From: Irpex lacteus
Lineage: Eukaryota > Basidiomycota > Agaricomycetes > Polyporales > Irpicaceae
Reading direction: 5' to 3'
Assembly: GCA_001986395.2 (NCBI GenBank)
Contig: MQVO02000031.1
Location: forward strand, 248,001 to 312,000
DNA length: 64,000 bases
The number at the start of each line of letters is the position of its first letter. Position 1 is the first letter of the stretch. Below, piece by piece: positions 13,201 through 22,316 of this stretch. Below the pieces are notes generated by a model that saw only the letters and a program-made list of their open reading frames with translations, was not told the origin of the DNA and searched no databases. A program made the position numbers and the translations under genes.

Positions 13201-13594
13201 ATGGGAGGGGATACGGAGGTAGCAATCAGCTTGCCATCAGTGAAGTTGTAGCTCATGGTTTGGTTACCAATGCGCTCAAGCTGATAGGCCATCATGGCAG
13301 TGGGGGAGGGTTGGAGGTTGGGATAGGCAGCGACCAGGAAAGCAGAGAGAACTGCAGAGAACAGACCAGCCTGGAGGCACAAGAGGTCAACGAGAAGAAT
13401 GCAGCAAGAGGCGGAGGTGTACTCACGAAGACCAGAAGGGTATCCACGTCATCCTTGCAGCTTTGGACCTTTTCTTCATCAAATTCGCGAACATCCTTTG
13501 ACATGGCAGCCCATCCGGTGGACTGCCCTGGGTAGGACGTGACCCTCACATCGCGAACGGCCTCCGCGCCGGGAGGGGTCTGATCTGAGGACAT
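10202..13594 (-). CDS. DUF6535 membrane protein, unit 2 (complete, 6 exons)
   Basis: Exons on the minus strand: 13427-13594, 11456-13370, 10695-11398, 10507-10638, 10333-10451 and 10202-10271. All introns are GT-AG and 55-61 bp. The spliced frame is 1035 codons plus TAG. Residues about 29-240 form the DUF6535 region, with hydrophobic helices near 57-76, 127-147, 180-205 and 217-238. The first loop has two glycosylation sequons (NQT, NFT near 92-100), hinting that it is luminal or extracellular. A variable segment with extra hydrophobic stretches follows, then a long helical, probably cytoplasmic part containing EEQLVKDV and KSVDAIQAND. The last three exons are acidic and look disordered. Molecular function unknown. 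The start codon is the first ATG after the octamer array and is shared by all units. Central sequence resembles units 1 and 5, while the downstream half is nearly identical to unit 3, which suggests conversion. Confidence 0.92.
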
Positions 13595-13900
13595 CCTCGG
13601 CTCTCAGGAACACACAGTCGGCTCAGTGCGTAGAATCGGCTCACACGTGCGCAGTCGGCTCAGCAGCACGTAGTCGGCTCACCAGGTGCACACTCGGCTC
13701 AGGTGCAAGTCGGCTCAAAGGCGCACACTCGGCTCAGTGTGCGAAGTCGGCTCTGGCAACGGAATCCACGTATCGGCACAAAGGGGGAGACTCCTGGTAT
13801 CGGCTCTATGTCCAAGGTCCACGGCGTCGGCTCTGATCCACGAACGAACACGCCGCTCTGTCGGCTCTACAGCGAGGAACGCAACCTTCGGCTCAGGCGG
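13595..13900 (-). repeat. TCGGCTCA octamer array 5' of DUF6535 gene, unit 2
   Basis: About 14 copies of TCGGCTCA/TCGGCTCT between the start codon and about 13,900, most regular (17-19 bp apart) at 13,617-13,750. Almost identical to the unit 3 array. Confidence 0.85.
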
Positions 13901-13989
13901 GGACAGGAACTCAACTCCTACGGACTCTGCTCCAGGGGAAGGAATAGCGCAGTTCACGCTGGCGAGGGGGACTGCAGAAAGTGTCAGCA

Positions 13990-14265
13990 AGTCATTGCGT
14001 GTCCATTGACACTCGAGGGCACTCACCAGACGGTCAGCGCTAACAATCGCTCGAGGTCGTACGAAGATAGATGACGGCACGGCGGGTAACGAACTCTCGA
14101 AGTGAAAACGATGACGCGACGGGTTAATCAATGGGTAAGACTTGCTGGCAAGGACGACGAGTAGCTCGTCGAGCTGGGGATGGTGGTGGTTGCGGTTGAA
14201 GAGACGGTGGGAGACGACCTGCCACACCTACGCCGCATGCCTGTCATTTCCAGGTTTCGGCGCTT
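13990..14265 (-). promoter_or_regulatory. DUF6535 leader/promoter block, unit 2
   Basis: Contains the CACTCACCAGACGG donor-like site (minus strand GTGAGTG, near 14,030) and the GGTGGTGGTTGCGG core near 14,180. It shares very high identity with 31,340-31,625. The longest frame across it (13,715-14,227 minus) is not kept in the other units, so it is treated as non-coding leader. Confidence 0.45.
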
Positions 14266-17214
14266 ATAATCGTCTCACGTTGGCATCGGTCCGTCACGCA
14301 GCCTCAGGCCTCAAAACCGAGGACCATGGAGTCTCGTAAACAAGTGCTCGAGCTGTTCATTAGCTTAGCAGCCATTTGCGAAGGTCACCAGACATTTACT
14401 GTCTCACAGCACACATAGAAGAAGGTACATTGGGCAAGGCATGCCTGTTCGACATGGAATCTAACGCCGACAATGTACAACACGAGAAGACTAGCATCGT
14501 TCGATAGTACATGAGACACCCCCGAGTACAAGTAATCGAGCACAATATCGGACTGCCAGAGTAACTCAGCTTCGTGAGGGCTCAAGGAAACACCGAGCGA
14601 TAAGTCGGAGGTAGTCTTGGATCGTGAGCGTCCACGTCGTTCGTAGCTTGAGCATTACTTTGAATAGATATATGCGCTCGCGTCCGCACGTTTGAAGAGT
14701 TGAGCCACACGGTCCTCCCAGATGCTGAATATTCTGACTTGCAGATGGTCGTAGGTTCCTGTCTTGAGCGAAGATCCTCGGGATCCGTGCAACGTGTTCT
14801 TCATATGAAGTTATAGAAGACCAGAGTTCCAGAATACGGTAGTTAACAAGAGATATAGCCCAATCGTGCGTAACAGGTAGCAGAGGACGGCACTGGGTGA
14901 TGATGCGCCTTACGGGGGAGGTAGCGGTGAGACGAGAGCAGATGTCAAACGACGGACGGTACGACGCAGTGCGGAAAAGTAGCGCGAAACGAAACCGAGC
15001 AGCGTCGAGGTTGGAGTAGCAACCGGTTCCAGACGTCCGTCCGTTGGGGCCTCTAGTAGGCGCAAAGCAAAGCGACATAGAACCAGTACTGAAAGCCATG
15101 GCGTACAAGTCGTCCTCGAACATGGCGCTCCACAGGGCATCGCTGATCATCGATCAGAGGATCCCCTGGTCTTTCGCATCGCCCGTGCCTGCTTGATAGA
15201 CGGAGCTCAGACAATATGGCCATACCTTCCCATATAAATCGTAAGTAGGAATCACCACGTCAAGTGTAAGGCGAATCAGACTCACTGACCTCGAAAGACC
15301 GGAATACAGTCATCGACTCCAGTCGTTGCATAGTGCCCACCAGCCATATGCACTCCAAAGATCGCTGAGCGATTGCAACGATGCATGAGCCATGGAGCAC
15401 TGGCAACGCACACCTCCAAGCATGCGGAGCACAGCAACAAAAACGACGTGGTCGTCTGAGAAGACTCTGCGTTGGCAGTTCAGAGGAGATGAAGTCGCCA
15501 GTCACGCTTTCATGAAGATCGACGTAGCTTTCTGGTCGATAGGCGTTAGCAGGAAGACGAGATTTGACAGTTGACATATTACTCACATCAGAAACGATGC
15601 TCGTGCCAACTGTCTGTCCCCTCTCGTCGATACCCTCCGCTTCGCGCATTCAGGTATAGCGAGGTCGATCGAGAGGAGCTCCATGAGAGAACTTGATAAT
15701 CCAGCGTCCTGGAAAGAGAGCACTGGTCGGCGAAGAACCACCGTGCGGTAAACTATGCGTGGCGGACTGTGGACGTCGTGGACGGAAGAGGTGGGATGAA
15801 GCGAGATCCCAATGCTTGAGTGAGATGAGACTTTCGTCGTGACCTCCCTTTCGAGATCTGCAGTCGAGACTTCAGAGACTTCAACACCCAAGAAGACGAT
15901 CCGGATTCTGCTGGCATGTCATGGGACATGGCAGCCACAACATTACAAATCATTATCAATCGAGAGATGTGGGATAACTCCAATGGGGGTTGCAGGGACT
16001 AGACTTTGGACCGCCTCGGGAGTGTATCGACACATAGCGTCCAGGGCCCTGCTTTTTGAGTAGAGGGCGGGTTGCCTACGTCGATATCGAACGAGCCCGT
16101 GACGGAGAAACGCCACGGAATGGGCTAGAGGACTGGCAGCTAAGTTAGGCATGTATGTGGCGAGACGATGTATCGACTACTCACCAGACGTATGTATAAA
16201 CATCTCATTTCACACTGTGACCCGCCCAAGCCCTCTACTCCACGCTCCAGGGACGCCGGATGATAGCCCTGGGAACGACCCCCAAATGGCTCGTAGGGAT
16301 GGAAGGGCATGACGTACTAGATGGTGGGCATAGATGGCGGGGACGAGGACATAATGCGTGACAGGGAGCCGGTTGATTGATCGGTGGGTGCTAAGGAAGA
16401 GGCTGATGAGACCGCGTAGGGGGAGAACCAAGACGTCAATGGACAGGACAGTATCATACAGATGGGTTGACGGAGATCGGCGGTTGATTATGGTTTTGTC
16501 GCTTCATACATGGCAGAGGAAGTATTCGCGAGACCTTGAAGATGATGGGCGTAAAACGGTCGCGAGTGGGAACGAACGGAGCCAGTGGTTGATGCAGGCG
16601 TCGGCGAGTTACTGGGTCAAGAAAAGGAGACTTCTCCCAGGCTCTGGAGAGAAGGTGAGCATCAAGGAAGGTTACGACGTCTAATTTTCACGCACGTTTG
16701 ATCTCCTCAACGACTCCTTCTTCTCCTCCGAACGGTGCGATATCTTCGCCAGCATCCAAGCCGGAGCTCACGCATTCACGGCTCATGGCATCTAGAAGCA
16801 GCATCAGAACTGTTATAACAATGGCGGAGAATATCTGAAGAGGAAGTAATGTACGAACAACTTACTAAAATAACCCGATAATGACATCTCCGTTCGTTCT
16901 CTCAGTCGAGATGCATGACAGCTGAGCACATAGATGAGGTCGTGAGCAGTGCATAGTTGACAAACATACCACCTACCGCGTCAGAGGCGTCCGTGACGAG
17001 CACGTGCTGCATATGAAATGCTGCGAAACATGCCCACGGTGTCGAGCGTTTTGGTGGCGAGCTTCAAGTTACTGGACAGTTCGTTGGCAATCGACTACAG
17101 TAGTGCTTGACCTTCCTACGAATGAGCAAGATCGGTGGTGAATGTCGAGCCATGGATGCCACGCCAACGAAATGTACGTAGTGATTGGGATGACACAGCT
17201 GAATTAGAGGATTG
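14266..17214. other. Module X, unit 2 (unrecognised, decayed)
   Basis: Aligns in order with 31,630-34,670 and 57,930-60,915. The hydrophobic exon (about 16,870-17,000, minus; FVNYALLTTSSMCSAVM) has a frameshift relative to units 3 and 5 just after the helix. A second hydrophobic exon near 16,790-16,850 (FSAIVITVLMLLLDA, minus) sits between a CTCTTCAG acceptor and a GTGAG donor. Other minus-strand frames (14566-15150, 15583-15891) are not shared in frame. Probably a multi-exon membrane-protein relic. Confidence 0.35.
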
Positions 17215-17284
17215 CGATGAGGTGGTGGTTGCTGTAGAACATCGGGCGCTCATGGTCTCTCCTCTCAAGCACGACGTGACGTCA
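17215..17284 (-). promoter_or_regulatory. GGTGGTGG core plus TGACGTCA palindrome, unit 2 module X
   Basis: GAGGTGGTGGTTGCTGTAG, then ATCGGGCGCTCATGG, then GTGACGTCAC with TGACGTCA at 17277-17284. Homology with the other units ends about 15 bp to the right, at the left edge of the unit 2-specific segment. Confidence 0.45.
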
Positions 17285-17299
17285 CTTTCTTGCAGCCTC

Positions 17300-17674
17300 G
17301 TATGCATGCCAGCGGTAAACCCATCCAAAGCTCGCGCGCCCTTTGCGAATGTTACACAAGTCTCAGAGGAAACCCGCCGGTGTGGACCATGACCATCGAA
17401 TCGGTACGTATGTATCTTACGTCCTCACACGCTCGGCACCCCAGTCGACTTCAGGGCATCTCTTTCGCCAACGCTCCTACTCAGCGGCTTCTCCCTTCGA
17501 TGTTTACAAGATAGAGAGAAAGCATCATATTCAAGGCATAGTAACCATCATTATGCCCATGTTATCGAGAACTATGGCATACTCCTATAGTCGTTACGCC
17601 CACACCTCACGAAATTCTCTCCAAAATGCCTTCCTTCAACACCAGTGCCAGTCTCTCTGTAACCTGTTCACTAC
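17300..17674. other. Non-coding stretch 3' of the MDR gene
   Basis: First part of the unit 2-specific segment. Open plus-strand frames here (17290-17514, 17343-17726) have no recognisable product. It probably holds the MDR 3' untranslated region; no clear polyadenylation signal stands out. Confidence 0.4.
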
Positions 17675-19141
17675 TCACTCGTCAGCGACGACGACAACAG
17701 CCTTCGCCTTGTTCGTGCCCCTCTGAACTGCCTCTATAGCATGCCCCGCCTTCTCCAAACCAATGAACCTTTCCTCGGTGTACTTGATCGTTCCGTCCTT
17801 GATCAACTTCGGGACCTCTGTGTAGAAATCGGCAAAGTACTTGTCCGCGATGGAACTGACGAGGAAGCCTTTGATGGTGATCTGGCGAGCGACGATGTTC
17901 TCGGCATTGCGGAGGGGTGGTGCATCGACGTTGTAGCCGGAGATCATGCCACATTCCTAATCAGCATGAGGACGGTATAGAAGGTTGAAATCAGAAGGGA
18001 CAGTAGCGAGAGCCAGTGAAATTTAGCACGAACGATGAAACGAGCATGCATCGCGGCATTGTTGAGGGCAGCATCGAGCGTCTCACCGCCAACGTTGTCC
18101 CAATAAACGTCGACGGGGCCTTCCTTCTCCAACACCTCTGCGGTCTTGGTTGTCTTGTAGTTGAACACAACGTCTGCGCCGAGGCTCTTCACCCATTCAA
18201 CTTTCTCATCGGAGCCTGCAGAAGCAATGACCTTCAATCCGTCCGCTTTGGCGAGTTGGACGACGAACGAGCCGACAGGTCCTATGTATGCGGTCAACAT
18301 TGACCATGTAGCAAAGCTGACAGGAGAGAAAAGGAAGCGTACCAGCTGCGGTGGTAATGAACGCAGTTTCGCCCTTCTTAGCATGGGCGTATTCCTTCCA
18401 CGCGCAGTATGCTGTAAGACCTGAATAGTGTTTTCCGTCACATCTCTGTCCTTGGGCGACGCAAGAAAGACGGGCGCACCTGGCAGACCAAGCACACCGA
18501 CGTACGCAGTCCAAGGGAACTTCTCCTCGTTCGCGATGACGCGGGCATACTCAAGGGTAGGGAGTACGACATACTTCTGGAATGCTGGCAGCCAAGAGAG
18601 TTAGAAGGAAAAGACGAGTAGGGGGTGTAATGTGTTTGGTAACGTACGCATCGCCATGTAGCATACATGATCGCCGACCTTGACGCCGTCAAGTTCGGTA
18701 CGGAGGACGACGCCCACGCCGAAGCTGGACAAACTATAAAAAACGATCAATGCATGAGTTGTGATGATGTACTGTCATTCTGTGTAATACTGACGGTTTT
18801 CCGAGCTCCAAGCCTCTCTGATAAAGGGGGTATGAGCACTATCAGTGCACGGATTGACAAGCTACAGAAAGGGGACAGCTTACGACGTAGGAGTTTGTCT
18901 CCCTCATCAATCCACGCGGGTACGGGTCAATGGAGACACAGAGGACTTTCAACAGGCATCCTCCGTTCAGGGGGACACTGTCGATGTCCATGGTCTCCGA
19001 TTCATCGTACACGGTGGTTTTTCCGGGGATAGGATAGTCTTAAGTCGGTCGAGTTGTGAGTCACACAACGAGAGTTATGATTGTGCACAGACCTTTAGGA
19101 CGTTCGTTGAACAGAAGCTTGCCATTCTGCACGGGTGCCAT
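17675..19141 (-). CDS. NADP-dependent medium-chain reductase (leukotriene B4 dehydrogenase/prostaglandin reductase-like)
   Basis: Eight exons on the minus strand: 19093-19141, 18884-19038, 18795-18817 (23 nt), 18648-18733, 18480-18584, 18343-18420, 18034-18281 and 17675-17956. Every junction is GT-AG and the sum is 341 codons plus TGA, the usual length of this family. The start MAPVQNGKLLFNERPK is typical of fungal members. Recognisable blocks are SIDPYPRGLMR, FGVGVVLR, GDHV, LPGLTAYCAWKEY, the cofactor loop AAGPVGSFVVQLAK (residues about 164-177), ASAGSDEKVEWVKSLGAD, YWDNVGGETLDAAL, ECGMISGYN and the C-terminal GKAVV-like KAKAVVVVADE. Zinc ligands are absent, as in this zinc-independent branch, which reduces the double bond of enones and alkenals with NADPH in the cytosol. 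The exact substrate cannot be told. No other unit carries the gene. Confidence 0.93.
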
Positions 19142-19242
19142 CTTGCAGTGAATAAGATTTCGAGTACAAGTTCAGTGCTGAGTAGATTTGCTGGGAGATA
19201 GGGAGCTCCACGCCTATTCTGCTTCGGTTTTTATGTGTCGGT

Positions 19243-19830
19243 TCAGTTTGTATTCGAAGCTGCGGGATGTCTCTTTACCCTCGCGGTCAACATCCAAACA
19301 ATCGCATTGCGGGAAGGGTGCCAGTGAAAGGCTTGACCGAGTGATCTTAGGCTCTGGCTCGGCGTGCTGTACGCAGCGCCCGAAGTCGTTGCGGAAAGGT
19401 TTGTGACAATGTCGCCGCCCGGTACGTTGTAGCCCGAAACCATGCCGTATTCCTGTGCTTGCAAGGGAGCCAAGTCAGGCATGAACTGGACAAGCGGACG
19501 TTCGAGGAAGACTTACGATAAACCGTGCACCCCTCGCAGCATCAGCAAGAGCTGCGTCCAACGTCGGCCCTCCCACATTATCCGAGTATCTCTACACAAC
19601 CATAAGCAAACCGCGATCAATTGTAATCTCGTGGCTACACAACGACGATGACTGCGCACATATTGATGGGAGCCTCCCCCTTAAGAGTGAGCGCAGTACC
19701 CCTGTTCTTGTAGTCAAAAAAAGCGTAGTCTACGCCAAGAGACTTGACAAACGCGACTTTCTCGTCAGAGCCTGCGCAGACAACAACTTTGAGACCGTCG
19801 GCCTTGGCGAGCGAGGATGCCTGCGAGGTA
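19243..19830 (-). pseudogene. Truncated second MDR copy
   Basis: Three exon pieces on the minus strand: 19660-about 19830 (AKADGLKVVVCAGSDEKVAFVKSLGVD), 19517-19591 (YSDNVGGPTLDAALADAARGARFI) and 19243-19452 (EYGMVSGYNV). They match the middle of the adjacent intact gene with GT-AG boundaries kept. After SGYNV the family's last 75 or so residues are replaced by unrelated sequence and a stop. Upstream, a piece near 19,880-19,920 (DTAFI) resembles the strand before the cofactor loop, but the loop itself cannot be read in frame. It lies head-to-tail 100 bp upstream of the intact gene. A divergent gene with unusual introns is the alternative, but loss of both the cofactor loop and the C-terminus argues against function. 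Confidence 0.75.
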
Positions 19831-21770
19831 GGACTAGACGAGCATTTTGAATGTCATAGCGGGGGGTATGGATCAATATGAAGGCAGTGTCGCTGTCCGC
19901 TATATTGACAGTGGGTGTTAGTTTTATATTCAGTGTTTGAGGGAGAAGGGACTTACGTACGGAGTGGACGCCTCCGTTTGCAAGAGCGAGTAAACCGATC
20001 AAGTTGAAAGAGGGGTTATGTGTGTGAGGTTTCGACCAGTGGAGGAGCTTCTCAGGCTTCTTCGACTCAGAGTCCAGCGCAGTCGGTCGGAACTGGGCAA
20101 AACGATCGAGGCGGACGTCAACTGGTTTCACTATGCGGAGATGGGAAGAAGGGGGAGCGGATGTTAAATAGCAGGGAGGCGTCGTAACAAAGGGGTCCAC
20201 ACAAAAGTGCCAATTCGACAACTCTCGTCAAAATTTTGACGAACTCACGGACACTGGTGGTTTGGAGCCATGTCGCGATGTATTATAGAGAACGTCAGAG
20301 GCAGGGGCAAGAGATGTGGAATATGGATTGTAGGCCTTGTGCGCGGGTATGAGAGTGGAGAGTGGTATAGCGTGTCAAGAGTACTTGCGTTGTCTCGGAC
20401 AAGTACGACAGGTCGGCCCTTGGATATCTCTATCGTGTCGCATTGGCCGTGTGATTGATGTATACAGTTCCGTTTGAATCACAATAAGAAGTTACTGAGC
20501 GGCGATCGAGTCAGATACTCAACACGGGAGTCATGATCATTGAAGTATATTCACCTAGTGGGGAACGATATATTAAGAGGTAATATACATGCCTAAGACC
20601 CACGTGTATAGTCAGTTAACAGAAGGGACAGCATAGTACGAAAGCGACCGCACCTACCACCGATACCACCGACAACGGTCCCGCACCTCACGACTCCATC
20701 TCATGAGCCAGCCTACACTCCATGGGTAAACACAGTTCGTAGCATCGACCGCGCTAGCAGTCCGTCGTTCACAGTGAGCTCTTCTTCGCATCCCGAGTGA
20801 GTCTACTCACGCAGACTCAAGTTGAGCACAGAATGCAACTGTGAGGTAGGACCGGGGGATGTCTGCGTGGAGCGGGTGAGGCAAGGGATGGAGAGGAGAT
20901 TGGCTTGCAAGTAAGTGAAATGTGTCGCTTTCTTCTCGTGTTTCGCGTCGACGTACGAGTGAACAGGGTTGGAAATATGCAGCAACGTTAAGTCTTCGTC
21001 CGTCGAAGGCGAGAGTGTGGACAAAGGCGTCAGCGGTCTTCATAGTGCAAAGGTGTCAGCATTCTGTTTGGACCGTGGCTGTAGGAGGACCGAATCGTCT
21101 TCATAGACTGCGGGCAACCTAAGAGACACGCCCGTCGCATCATCATTCAAAACTCGACGATCCGGGGTCCTGTTGAGCCATAGCGATCTGTTCAGATGCC
21201 ACGGCCACCGGGTGCTGAATAAGATAGCATCCGCCTTTAAAATGGTCTACAAAGAGACAATAGGGAGGGGCTGAAATTATGGATACTGATGAAGTACAGC
21301 AACGGCGGGAATCGCAGTGAGTAGACAGACGTAGGCGTAGTATGCCATAGTCATCTTATGCGGGGGACCAACGTCGACGCGGCTGACGAAGTTGCAGCAG
21401 AAGAACACGCTCGCGGCTCGCTAGCAGGAAGCGACAATGGATTAGGGTGAGCTCTAGGTCCTACCAGCAGACCGACAGCAATACGGTACTACCCAAAGTC
21501 TGTGGGCACCATGAGCGACGTCGAGTCCAAACGACTCGGAGATGCAACGACGTACCGTAGAGCTCGCGGTGTCTCCCGCATGACACGCTTACCCTCTCTT
21601 CTCTTCGCTTGATCAGTCCGTGGGTGAGAAAACGTTGGAATAGACCTGAGCAGCGAGTGAGGATGGAATGGTGGTGGTGGTCAAGACGCGTCCGTGGTGG
21701 CATTTCGTCAACTGGTGGGAGCTCGGTCCGAACTCCGTTCATCTTGACCACGACGGCCATGACCTTCTTC
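19831..21770. other. Unit 2-specific stretch without recognised gene
   Basis: A minus-strand frame at 19730-20221 covers the upstream part of the MDR relic and an unrecognised N-terminal segment. The rest shows only short, uncorroborated frames. A GGTGGTGGTGGTCAAG element sits near 21,672, resembling the promoter core seen elsewhere in the array. Confidence 0.4.
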
Positions 21771-22316
21771 CAGCTGGCCCAATATCGATAGACGTTGGCG
21801 GGCAGCTGGTCGCACAGCCGGGGAATGCCGTAGGTGGCGCAAGTGGTGCGAAGGACGCCCAGAGCCCCGGAACACCAGTTGGGGGATAGCGATAGTACAC
21901 AACAAATACCTTGAATCTGTTCGTGTTGTTCCTACGAGGTGGAGAGGCTCGAGTGTGTACGGCACAGACAGCATCACTCATGCCTTTGTGGGACAGAAGA
22001 TCGATTTTTTCCTGAGTATTAATACCATTTCCCAATAAGGCAGTAATAATGTGCCATTCTCCTACGTTTGAGGCCTCACTTACCTTTCTGGTTCATCGAT
22101 GACTTCAATCAATGCTCAATGCATATCACAGGCGTATTCTCAATTTATTTATGGGGCAGCTCAAGGCCTACAATTTTTGGAAACAATGCACGGCGGCCAG
22201 GTGGCAGGCGAGTTAGTCGGGGTCTCGGGCGTCCTTCGCACCACTTGCGCCACCTACGGCATTCCCCGGCTGTGCGACCAGCTGCCCGCCAACGTCTATC
22301 GATATTGGGCCAGCTG
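21771..22316. repeat. Perfect 90-bp inverted repeat with 366-bp loop
   Basis: Arm 21771-21860 (starts CAGCTGGCCCAATATCGATA) is the exact reverse complement of 22227-22316. Similarity continues weakly about 10 bp inward (CCCCG shared). Outside the arms the flanks differ, and no target duplication or transposase is visible. It could be a fold-back element or a local inverted duplication. Confidence 0.9.

Noticed and set aside
13029..13535. Plus-strand frames of 150-170 residues opposite DUF6535 exons 1-2 (also 742-1254, 30389-30895, 56666-57118)
   Set aside because: They are antisense shadows of the strongly conserved minus-strand coding exons; intron sequence interrupts them and they carry no family signature.
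13715..14227. 170-residue minus-strand frame upstream of the unit 2 DUF6535 gene as an extra N-terminal exon
   Set aside because: Indels in units 1, 3 and 5 switch the frame across the same block, and a donor-like site splits it; a non-coding leader fits better.
14385..14585. Calling modules X/Y as seven-helix receptors (STE3-like or DUF6533/6534 proteins)
   Set aside because: Several hydrophobic exons and donor sites fit a multi-helix protein, but I could not assemble one continuous frame or see a diagnostic motif of those families.
21771..22316. Inverted repeat as terminal repeats of an autonomous DNA transposon
   Set aside because: The 366-bp loop has no transposase frame and no target-site duplication flanks the arms.
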